Source of the DNA: Chitinophagaceae bacterium
Lineage (GTDB): Bacteria; Bacteroidota; Bacteroidia; Chitinophagales; Chitinophagaceae
Direction: 5' to 3'
DNA: 7,153 bases
NCBI GenBank assembly: GCA_947459455.1
Contig: CANHEC010000114.1
Location: forward strand, 1 to 7,153
Position 1 is the stretch's first letter; each line of letters starts with the position of its first letter. Shown piece by piece: positions 1 to 4,971 of the stretch. The notes under the pieces are model-generated. The model was not told the origin of the DNA. It made no database searches and worked only from the letters and a program-made list of their open reading frames with translations. Made by a program: the position numbers and the translations under genes.

Positions 1-46
1 GGCCGACAAGCGCTTCTGGCTGTTCGATTATCCCAAAAACTTTTAG
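1..46 (+). CDS. C-terminal end of an unidentified protein (5' truncated by window edge)
   Basis: Reading from base 2, the plus strand gives ADKRFWLFDYPKNF followed by TAG at 44-46. The aromatic and charged composition looks like a genuine protein C-terminus, and the reading frame enters from outside the window. A strong hairpin begins 4 nt after the stop, which fits a gene end. The fragment is too short to assign a family. The gene would be convergent with the EamA transporter gene at 222-1133. It could also be a chance open frame, since only 14 codons are visible. Confidence 0.45.
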   Translation, partial: ADKRFWLFDYPKNF

Positions 47-50
47 CATC

Positions 51-74
51 CATGATTGCCTGCGGGTAATCATG
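51..74. repeat. Hairpin-forming inverted repeat after the left-edge gene
   Basis: Bases 51-60 (CATGATTGCC) pair with 65-74 (GGTAATCATG) around a TGCG loop. This gives a 10-bp stem with a single G-T wobble. It starts 4 nt after the stop codon of the partial gene. No T-run follows on the plus strand, so it is not a classical intrinsic terminator, though it could protect or process a 3' end. On the minus strand a short T-run (GTTTTTGGG) lies about 10 nt beyond the stem. The structure is certain from the sequence; the role is inference. Confidence 0.5.
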
Positions 75-119
75 AAGCGGGGCTATCGGCTGCAGTACAG
101 TACCCGGCAGCAGTTCCTG

Positions 120-198
120 CCCCTGTGGGCTCGCTATCGCTCGGCCCTCCGCTGCGCTGCGGGCCCCCGCCGCTGGCGTGGCCCGTCGGGCCAGGCAG
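120..198. repeat. GC-rich REP-like extragenic element
   Basis: This non-coding stretch between two convergent gene ends is very rich in G and C and has several overlapping inverted repeats. GGGCC at 161-165 can pair with GGCCC at 180-184, with GCC/GGC inside around the GCT loop. Alternatively TGGCCC at 179-184 pairs with GGGCCA at 188-193 around GTC. The two hairpins share 180-184 and exclude each other. GCTATCG occurs at about 82 and again at about 133. The pattern resembles extragenic palindromic repeats found in many copies in some Bacteroidota genomes, but copy number cannot be seen here. Confidence 0.35.
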
Positions 199-221
199 CC
201 CTTCATCAGCAGTAACCGTAC

Positions 222-1133
222 TCAGCTGGTCGCAGCCCGGTTGGTAGCCGGCCGCCGGTTTACCAGCAGCACGCCCCCCGCTATGCAGGCGCCGGCCAAT
301 AGCTGCGGCCAGCCAAACCTTTCCTGCAAAAACAAAATACCAATCAGCGCTGCAAAAAAAGGCTGCGTATAAATGTAGCTGCCGGTCACACCCGGGCCCA
401 GGTACTTCAACCCGTACATATTCAGCAGGTAGGGCAAAAAGGTGCCGCCTATCACCACAAAAGCCAGCGCCACCCAGCCCTGCGGCGGAAACGTAGCAAA
501 ACTGGTATGCAGGTAATCCACTGCGCCGAATGGCAGTATGAACAGCATGCCAAAGCTGAACACCCAGCGAATAACATGCACCGGCGGGTACTTCAGCATC
601 AGCGGCTTTACCCACACAAAGTACAAGGCATAGCTGATGCTGTTGATAATGACCAGCACATCGCCCAGCATCACATCGGTACCGCTGGGGCCGCCCTGGC
701 GGCTTAGCACCAGCACCGCGGCACCGGCTATGCCCAGCGCCAGGCCCAGCGCCTTGTGCAGCCCAAAGCGTTCGTGCAGTAGCCAGGCCGCCGCTGCCGT
801 TATAAAAATGGGCGTACCCAATATCAGCAGCGAACCATGAATGGTGCTCGTCAGCGAGAGGCCTTTGATGAACAAGATCTGGTTGATGGCCACCCCGGTA
901 ACGGCGCACAGCAAAAAGCGGGGCACATCTTTCCGATCGATGCCGGCCTGCGAAGGCCGCAGCAGGTACAGGCCCCAAAACAGCCCCACGCTGATCACAA
1001 TGCGCACCACATTCAGCGCATAGCTGCTCAGCAGTGCCGGCGTCAGCACCTTCACCATGCTAAAGTTGATGCCAAACAGCAGGTTGGCAGCCAGCACAGC
1101 CAGGTGCGCTTTTCCAGAAGATGTTTTGATCAT
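222..1133 (-). CDS. EamA/DMT-superfamily membrane transporter
   Basis: A 303-residue integral inner-membrane protein of the drug/metabolite transporter superfamily, with two EamA repeats of about 140 residues and some ten hydrophobic segments (roughly 9-30, 36-58, 70-88, 100-118, 127-144, 156-176, 186-206, 219-236, 246-269, 276-291). The internal duplication is visible: ERFG occurs at 121-124 and at 271-274, exactly 150 residues apart, each time before the last helix of its repeat (GIAGAAVLVL and CIAGGVLLV). Length is typical of the family. The substrate cannot be told from sequence; family members export amino acids, nucleotides or small metabolites. The gene lies 51 nt downstream of a glycosyltransferase on the same strand, so it is probably co-transcribed with it, and it also has a -7-like element of its own. 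The ATG start at 1133 places the first helix about ten residues in, as expected. Confidence 0.9.
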   Translation of the reverse strand: MIKTSSGKAHLAVLAANLLFGINFSMVKVLTPALLSSYALNVVRIVISVGLFWGLYLLRPSQAGIDRKDVPRFLLCAVTGVAINQILFIKGLSLTSTIHGSLLILGTPIFITAAAAWLLHERFGLHKALGLALGIAGAAVLVLSRQGGPSGTDVMLGDVLVIINSISYALYFVWVKPLMLKYPPVHVIRWVFSFGMLFILPFGAVDYLHTSFATFPPQGWVALAFVVIGGTFLPYLLNMYGLKYLGPGVTGSYIYTQPFFAALIGILFLQERFGWPQLLAGACIAGGVLLVNRRPATNRAATS

Positions 1134-1164
1134 GCCCGCAGAAGAATCCGCCGGTGGCGGGCCG

Positions 1165-1172
1165 CAAAAGTA
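1165..1172 (-). promoter_or_regulatory. Candidate Bacteroidota -7 element for the EamA gene
   Basis: The minus strand reads TACTTTTG followed by CGGCC, an exact match to the Bacteroidota -7 consensus TAnnTTTG. It would start transcription near 1158, about 25 nt before the ATG. No TTTG or TTG is seen about 20 nt further upstream, so this is half a promoter at best. It overlaps only non-coding sequence after the glycosyltransferase stop at 1185. Confidence 0.45.
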
Positions 1173-1184
1173 AGTGGCCCTTGC

Positions 1185-2291
1185 CTAGTGGGGCGCTTTT
1201 GCCATACCCTGCACCCAGGCTTGTAGCCACGGCTGCAGCGGTGGTGCTGCTGCCAGCTGCAGCGGCAAATAAGCATGTTGCTGCGCTGCCGCCAATGCCA
1301 GGGGTAGCCGCAAGCGCCGCTGGCCAAAGGCCAGTGCCTGCCCTTGCGCCTGCCAGCGCCGGGCCAGGTAGTGCTGCTCGGTTTGGCCGGGTGTGGGCAC
1401 CAGTATACCGCGGCATCCCAGTTTGGTCATATCCATCAGGGTGCTATAGCCGCCGCGGCTCAGTACGTAGTTCGAGGCCAGCATCATTTGCGTCAGCATG
1501 GCCGGTGCCAGGTGGGGCACGGCCACTACATTGGTAGGCACGGCCACCTGCGCCTGAGGCGTAGCTGGCAGCCCGCCTACCAGCAGGTGGGTACCCTCGG
1601 TAGCGGCAGCCTGCGCCAGCAGCTTGCGCTCCAGCAGGGTTCGCTGTGGCTCCGGCCCCGATAGCAGCATCATCAGCTCATACTTTTTCAGCGGTGGCTT
1701 GGGGGGCAGCTCCAGCCGGCTGAGCGGCCCTATGTAGTGCACGGGTATGGCCGGCATTTCGGCCGGATGGCCCAGCTGGCCACTCAGGTTGTGGGTGTCA
1801 TCGGCCACATCGGGCACCCAGCAGGCATCAAACCGTTCGATCCATTTATAAAATTGGCGGCGAGCCGTCGCCTGTGCCCATCCCAGCCCGTGGGGCATGG
1901 CAGGCTGCAGCTGGTGCGTCAGCAGTATGCTGGGGCAGCTTCGCGTCCATAGGCCGTAGCGGTTGTCGCTGATGATGGCATCAAAATGATGCAGCGCCTG
2001 CTGCGCTTGCAGCCACCGGTGTTCGGTTGCTATGTGCCGCTGCAGGCGGGGTATTTGGGCCAGTATGGTAGTCAGGTTGCACCAGCGGCTGAAGCGGATG
2101 CCATAACCGGGCAGGCGCAGCATTGGCAGCTGAGGAAACTCGGCCGACAACAGGGCCGCCTGGGCCCCTTCGGCGGCCAGGGTCACCCGGGCGCCGGCCG
2201 CCAGCAGGCCACGCACCAGCGGTATGCAGCGGGTGGCATGGCCCAGGCCCCAGTCGAGCGGGGCTACCAATATGTGCGGCATTTCGGCCAT
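1185..2291 (-). CDS. GT-B fold glycosyltransferase (MurG/GT28-like)
   Basis: A 368-residue protein with the two-domain layout of GT-B glycosyltransferases related to MurG and the GT28 C-terminal domain. The N-terminal domain opens with a beta strand and the loop WGLGHATR at 14-21, which matches the glycine-rich acceptor-side loop of this group. The segment SDNRYGLW lies at 108-115. The linker and second Rossmann domain start near 205 (MLLSGPEPQR). The donor-binding region has SRGGYSTLMDM at 278-288 and PTPGQTEQHYLA at 299-310, the usual site for UDP-sugar contacts. No signal peptide or membrane helix is present, so it is probably cytosolic or membrane-associated. True MurG is ruled out by divergent motifs and the lack of a division/cell-wall cluster. 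Donor and acceptor are unknown; a cell-surface glycolipid or glycan is a reasonable guess. The EamA transporter gene follows by 51 nt. Confidence 0.82.
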   Translation of the reverse strand: MAEMPHILVAPLDWGLGHATRCIPLVRGLLAAGARVTLAAEGAQAALLSAEFPQLPMLRLPGYGIRFSRWCNLTTILAQIPRLQRHIATEHRWLQAQQALHHFDAIISDNRYGLWTRSCPSILLTHQLQPAMPHGLGWAQATARRQFYKWIERFDACWVPDVADDTHNLSGQLGHPAEMPAIPVHYIGPLSRLELPPKPPLKKYELMMLLSGPEPQRTLLERKLLAQAAATEGTHLLVGGLPATPQAQVAVPTNVVAVPHLAPAMLTQMMLASNYVLSRGGYSTLMDMTKLGCRGILVPTPGQTEQHYLARRWQAQGQALAFGQRRLRLPLALAAAQQHAYLPLQLAAAPPLQPWLQAWVQGMAKAPH

Positions 2292-2386
2292 GCTAGGTTC
2301 TTTTTTTTAGCCTGCGTATGAAAAATGCTGACTTTAGCGTTTAATCAAGTGGCGGCGGAACCGCAAAATCCGTAAAAATTTGTGCT
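2292..2386. other. Divergent intergenic region, glycosyltransferase / small lipoprotein
   Basis: These 95 nt separate two divergent starts and must hold at least one promoter unless expression comes from outside. No exact TAnnTTTG is found on either strand. The closest plus-strand match, TAAAAATTTG at 2373-2382, has two extra bases and lies only 4 nt before the lipoprotein ATG, so it more likely serves as an A/T-rich translation-initiation region. A small GCGG/CCGC inverted repeat sits at 2352-2364. Confidence 0.4.
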
Positions 2387-2512
2387 ATGACCAACAAAAT
2401 GAAATGGATACTGTTTGTAACGTTGATGTTAGGGTTGGCTGCGTGTAGCGGTAGCGCCCGCAGCGGCAAAGGCTGCGGCTGTCCGCAAAAAGCCGGAATG
2501 GTAGGTTACTAA
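2387..2512 (+). CDS. Tiny lipoprotein, 41 aa, with C-terminal CGCP...GMVGY motif
   Basis: ATG at 2387 opens a 41-codon frame ending in TAA at 2510-2512. Residues 1-19 form a lipoprotein signal peptide: basic start (MTNKMK), hydrophobic core (WILFVTLMLG) and lipobox L17-A-A-C20. Signal peptidase II would leave a 22-residue lipidated peptide with two further cysteines (C30, C32) and ending CGCPQKAGMVGY. The intact signal, lipobox and good start context make a real gene likely despite its size. The Ser-Gly residues after C20 lack the acidic cluster often tied to surface export in Bacteroidota, so a periplasm-facing location is more likely. Start could also be Met5. The function is unknown. I have the unverified impression that similar short lipoproteins ending in a CGCP/GMVGY tail occur in other Bacteroidota. 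It is divergent from the glycosyltransferase gene and 59 nt upstream of the 83-aa gene. Confidence 0.7.
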   Translation: MTNKMKWILFVTLMLGLAACSGSARSGKGCGCPQKAGMVGY

Positions 2513-2571
2513 TTGTGCCACCACCATAGCCCGCACGGCCCTTCCATCCATCCGTCAGAAGCCATTTTTTT

Positions 2572-2823
2572 ATGCCGCAGCGAGTAAAAACCGACCTGTA
2601 CGTGGTGCGGAAAGAACATGACGACGCCGACATGCTGGAAGCAGCGGCCCGCGAACTGGAGCAATTGGTACTTACTGCCATTGAGCCAGCCGCCCGCTGT
2701 CACGCTGTCGAAATCATCGATCTCAACCGCTACCGCCTGATCAGCAAGCCCGCCAAGGTGCTGGAGCACCTGCGGCATGGCGATTGCGATAAACCTTTTG
2801 TTTTTTGCACCAGCAAAAACTAA
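2572..2823 (+). CDS. Hypothetical 83-aa cytosolic protein
   Basis: I do not recognise this family. The protein is charged and soluble, with no signal peptide or membrane segment. It has an apparent beta strand (TDLYVVRK), a strongly amphipathic helix around residues 18-36 (ADMLEAAARELEQLV), strands or loops near 44-58 (HAVEIIDLNRYRLI), a second helix at 60-69 and a tail with two cysteines, C72 and C79. This alternating pattern and balanced composition are protein-like, unlike the Arg/Cys/Ser-rich frames opposite it. ATG at 2572 follows a T7 run and has no Shine-Dalgarno; an in-frame TAG at 2527 prevents a longer version. It lies 59 nt after the small lipoprotein gene and may share its transcript. 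Its stop codon is built into the following terminator stem. Confidence 0.62.
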   Translation: MPQRVKTDLYVVRKEHDDADMLEAAARELEQLVLTAIEPAARCHAVEIIDLNRYRLISKPAKVLEHLRHGDCDKPFVFCTSKN

Positions 2824-2860
2824 AAAAAGCGGCTCCCTGTAAAGAGAACCGCTTTTTTTA
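2821..2860. terminator. Bidirectional intrinsic terminator between the 83-aa gene and metF
   Basis: Bases 2821-2832 (TAAAAAAAGCGG) are perfectly complementary to 2849-2860 (CCGCTTTTTTTA), giving a 12-bp stem around a 16-nt loop; CTC/GAG inside the loop can extend it. The flanking A-run and T-run make it a GC stem followed by a U-tract in both orientations, as expected between convergent genes. The stop codon of the 83-aa gene is the first three bases of the stem. metF ends 21 nt to the right. Confidence 0.88.
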
Positions 2861-2881
2861 TACTGGCATGGCTCGAGGCCA

Positions 2882-3838
2882 TTACGAAATCTCCTTTACC
2901 ACATTCCAGATTACCCGGGGCTTGCCCAGTGTGTAGTAGTGCAGTACCGGCACGCCATGCGCTTTCAGCTCCTTCGATTGCTGTATCAGCCACTCGGTAC
3001 CAATTTGCTCTACTTCTGCGTCGCTCTTGCATTTCATTACTGCCAGGCTCAGCTCGGTAGGTATATCCACATGAAAAATGCGGGGTAGCACGGTCAGTTG
3101 CTTCTTGGTAGTCAGCGGCTTCAGGCCCGGGATGATGGGCACATTGATACCGCAGGCACGACAGGCTTTTTCGAATTCGAAAAACTTTTGGTTGTCGAAA
3201 AACATCTGGGTCATGATGTAGTCAGCACCGCCATCCACCTTTTCTTTCAGGTACTGCAGGTCTATTTCCAGGTTGGGGGCTTCAAAGTGTTTTTCGGGGT
3301 AGCCGGCCACGCCAATGCAGAAGTCTGTTTTACCGCCGTTTTGTATATCGCTCTCCAAATACAGGCCATGGTTCAGGTCTACCACCTGCTTCAGCAGGTC
3401 GGTAGCGTGGTGGTGGCCATCGGGGTGTGGCACAAAACTGGGTTCATTTTTTTCGGCATCGCCGCGCAGTACCAGCACGTTGTCGATACCCAGAAAATGC
3501 AGGTCGATCAGGGCGTTTTCAGTTTCCTGCTTGCTAAAGCCGCCGCATATCAGGTGCGGAATGGCATCTACATTGTAGTGGTTGCGCAGGGCAGCGCAAA
3601 TACCTACTGTACCGGGCCGCTTGCGTACCTCCACCTTTTCAAAGTGGCCATCGGCTTTCTTTTTAAACATGGTTTCGGCACGGTGGTAGGTCACATTGAT
3701 CCAGGGCGGATTGAACTCCATCAGCGGATCGAGGTGCTCATAAAGCGTTTGGATGGTTTTGCCCTTGAGGGGGGGGAGTACCTCAAAACTTACCAGTGTG
3801 CTGCCGTTGGCCCGGGCAATGTGTTCGTTTACTTTCAT
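2882..3838 (-). CDS. metF: Methylenetetrahydrofolate reductase
   Basis: A 318-residue flavoprotein that reduces 5,10-methylene-THF to 5-methyl-THF, the methyl donor for methionine synthesis. It is a cytosolic TIM barrel that uses FAD. Expected landmarks are in order: SFEVLPP at 17-23 with the catalytic glutamate E19; INVTYH at 47-52; HLICGGFSK at 95-103; VLVLRGD at 121-127 with the flavin-side aspartate D127; IGVAGYPEKH at 175-184; MTQMFFD at 209-215 with substrate-binding Q211; PGLKPL at 237-242; and the C-terminal LHYYTLGKP at 299-307. The length is normal for bacterial MetF, about 25 residues longer than the E. coli enzyme. It stands alone here, with no metH or other methionine gene in the window. 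A predicted promoter and a structured leader of roughly 130 nt precede it, and it ends at the bidirectional terminator. ATG at 3838 gives a standard N-terminus. Confidence 0.97.
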   Translation of the reverse strand: MKVNEHIARANGSTLVSFEVLPPLKGKTIQTLYEHLDPLMEFNPPWINVTYHRAETMFKKKADGHFEKVEVRKRPGTVGICAALRNHYNVDAIPHLICGGFSKQETENALIDLHFLGIDNVLVLRGDAEKNEPSFVPHPDGHHHATDLLKQVVDLNHGLYLESDIQNGGKTDFCIGVAGYPEKHFEAPNLEIDLQYLKEKVDGGADYIMTQMFFDNQKFFEFEKACRACGINVPIIPGLKPLTTKKQLTVLPRIFHVDIPTELSLAVMKCKSDAEVEQIGTEWLIQQSKELKAHGVPVLHYYTLGKPRVIWNVVKEIS

Positions 3839-3850
3839 GTGGGTTTATTT

Positions 3851-3934
3851 TCAAGGCTCGTCGCCAGTAAGCGACGCGAACAAATACCCGTTTGGGTGGC
3901 AATATGTTCGCCCCGTGGCCCTCTTTGCCGGCAT
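3851..3934 (-). CDS. Possible 27-codon upstream ORF in the metF leader
   Basis: An ATG at 3934 opens a 27-codon frame (MPAKRATGRTYCHPNG...) that ends in TGA at 3851-3853, leaving 12 nt before the metF ATG. It spans the hairpins of the leader. It contains only the initiating methionine, so it is not a classical methionine-attenuator peptide. Its position is suggestive of a translated leader, but a frame this short may be chance, or part of a dispersed repeat. Confidence 0.2.
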   Translation of the reverse strand: MPAKRATGRTYCHPNGYLFASLTGDEP

Positions 3935-3952
3935 TTTGTGGCCAGGCGCCGG
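3859..3952 (-). promoter_or_regulatory. Structured 5' leader of metF (stacked hairpins, possible pseudoknot)
   Basis: In the metF mRNA direction three structures follow one another. First, CCGGC (3952-3948) can pair with GCCGG (3932-3928), while TGGCC (3944-3940) can pair with GGCCA (3920-3916); the pairings interleave, so they are either an H-type pseudoknot with 3-, 7- and 7-nt loops or alternatives. Second, GCGAACA/TGTTCGC (3876-3882 with 3905-3911) encloses ACCC/GGGT (3886-3889 with 3894-3897). Third, CGTCGC/GCGACG (3859-3864 with 3871-3876) is a 6-bp hairpin ending about 20 nt before the start codon. I could not match this to SAM-I, SAM-II, cobalamin or THF riboswitch cores. The stems are visible; regulation is inference. 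Confidence 0.4.
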
Positions 3953-3976
3953 GGGTTTCCGACGTAGCGCTTTCAG

Positions 3977-4008
3977 CAAACTTAGGTCCGGCGGCCGGTT
4001 TCAGCAAA
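3977..4008 (-). promoter_or_regulatory. Predicted metF promoter (-33 TTTG, -7 TAAGTTTG)
   Basis: On the minus strand TTTG (4008-4005) is followed after 20 nt by TAAGTTTG (3984-3977), matching both parts of the Bacteroidota primary sigma consensus (TTTG, about 20 nt, TAnnTTTG). Transcription would start near 3970, giving a metF leader of about 130 nt. Confidence 0.6.
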
Positions 4009-4129
4009 ATCTGTGGAATGCAAACCCTTCGCTCTCAGGCCATTTGCGACCCTGCTGACCGCTGCCAAAGCTGGCTTGCAGCCTGGCACATTTAAGAAAA
4101 CTGCACCAGCACCAAGCGCCGGCAGCCTA

Positions 4130-4137
4130 TACATTTG
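4130..4137 (+). promoter_or_regulatory. Candidate -7 element for lptB
   Basis: TACATTTG followed by CC is an exact TAnnTTTG match. Transcription from it would begin near 4144, about 10 nt before the TTG proposed as lptB start and downstream of the ATG at 4013. No -33 TTTG or TTG is seen about 20 nt upstream, so support is partial. Confidence 0.4.
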
Positions 4138-4153
4138 CCAAAACATCCGGCAT

Positions 4154-4960
4154 TTGCAACTCACCATTCGTACAGAGCAATTGGTAAAAACCTACGGTGG
4201 CCGCACCGTGGTGGATCATGTATCGGTAAACGTGACCCAGGGCGAAATAGTAGGCCTGCTGGGGCCCAACGGCGCTGGTAAAACCACCAACTTTTACATG
4301 GTGGTGGGCCTCATCAGGCCCGATGAAGGGCAGGTGTACCTCAACGATGTTGACATCACCAAACTGCCCATGTACAAGCGGGCCCAAATGGGCATTGGCT
4401 ATCTGCCGCAGGAAGCCAGCGTATTTCGCAAGCTGACTGTGGAAGACAACATCATGGCGGTGCTGGAAATGACGAAGCTGAAAAAAAACGAACGACAGCA
4501 AAAGGTGGAGGAACTACTAACGGAATTCAACCTGCACCATGTACGCAAAAACAATGGCGACAGCCTGAGTGGTGGCGAACGCCGACGCACCGAAATAGCC
4601 CGGGCATTGGCAGTGGACCCCAAGTTTATATTACTTGATGAACCCTTTGCCGGGGTAGACCCCATTGCGGTGGAAGACATTCAAACCGTAGTAGCCAAAC
4701 TGAAGTACCGCAATATTGGTATCCTCATTACCGATCACAACGTGAATGAAACCCTGAGCATTTGCGACCGCGCCTACCTGCTGATTGAAGGCAAAATTTT
4801 TAAGCACGGTACGGCGCCCGAGCTGGCCGATGATGAGCACGTACGGCGCCTTTACCTGGGCACCAATTTCGAGCTGCGCCGCAAAGACTGGATCATAGAT
4901 ATGGAGCGGGAACAGGCTGAAAAACGCATAGCCGCCGCCAATACAGATAAAGCATTATAG
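4154..4960 (+). CDS. lptB: LPS export ABC transporter ATP-binding protein LptB
   Basis: The cytosolic ATPase of the LptB2FGC complex, which extracts lipopolysaccharide from the inner membrane and drives it to the cell surface. From the TTG at 4154 the protein has 268 residues: Walker A GPNGAGKTT at 37-45, Q-loop LPQEASVF at 84-91, signature LSGGERRR at 138-145, Walker B FILLDEPFAGVDP at 158-170 and switch histidine in ITDHNV (H195). LPQEASVFRKLTVEDN and DEPFAGVDPIAVEDIQ are diagnostic of LptB. A charged tail of some 25 residues beyond the usual end (RRKDWIIDMEREQAEK...) is common in Bacteroidota. The frame is open back to ATG 4013, which would add 47 residues of low-complexity Ala/Pro-rich sequence unlike any LptB; another TTG lies at 4076. 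I chose 4154 because the conserved domain begins three residues later and a -7-like element lies just upstream. No other lpt gene is in the window. Confidence 0.93.
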   Translation: MQLTIRTEQLVKTYGGRTVVDHVSVNVTQGEIVGLLGPNGAGKTTNFYMVVGLIRPDEGQVYLNDVDITKLPMYKRAQMGIGYLPQEASVFRKLTVEDNIMAVLEMTKLKKNERQQKVEELLTEFNLHHVRKNNGDSLSGGERRRTEIARALAVDPKFILLDEPFAGVDPIAVEDIQTVVAKLKYRNIGILITDHNVNETLSICDRAYLLIEGKIFKHGTAPELADDEHVRRLYLGTNFELRRKDWIIDMEREQAEKRIAAANTDKAL

Positions 4961-4971
4961 TGTGTCTGCTA

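Larger units (their letters stand above)
3839..4153. other. Divergent regulatory region between metF and lptB
   Basis: These 315 nt carry no convincing full-length gene. They hold the metF leader with hairpins (3859-3952), a good metF promoter (3977-4008, minus) and a -7-like element for lptB (4130-4137, plus). Bases 4013-4153 are open in the lptB frame but show no resemblance to LptB. Bases 4009-4129 otherwise show nothing I can assign. Confidence 0.6.

Noticed and set aside
72..212. 47-codon plus-strand frame (MKRGYRLQYS...)
   Set aside because: It is highly Arg/Gln-rich, overlaps the hairpin and GC-rich palindromes, and has no signal or family features, so it is more likely non-coding.
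70..978. Long open frame (302 codons) on the minus strand
   Set aside because: It overlaps the EamA gene in another frame, is rich in Ala/Gly/Arg/Cys without domain features, and starts inside the true gene. It is a GC-driven shadow.
2373..2382. TAAAAATTTG as a -7 promoter element for the small lipoprotein
   Set aside because: The spacing within the motif is two bases too long, and it sits 4 nt before the ATG, which would put the transcription start inside the gene.
3098..3967. Open frame of 289 codons on the plus strand
   Set aside because: It is antisense to metF, whose motifs are unmistakable; the frame has no recognisable domain and runs into the divergent region.
3839..3976. Known SAM, cobalamin or THF riboswitch upstream of metF
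   Set aside because: None of the conserved core motifs of these classes could be found by eye, so no named class is called.
3783..4007. 74-codon minus-strand frame across the metF start
   Set aside because: It overlaps the metF N-terminus in another frame and the predicted promoter region, and its composition is not protein-like.
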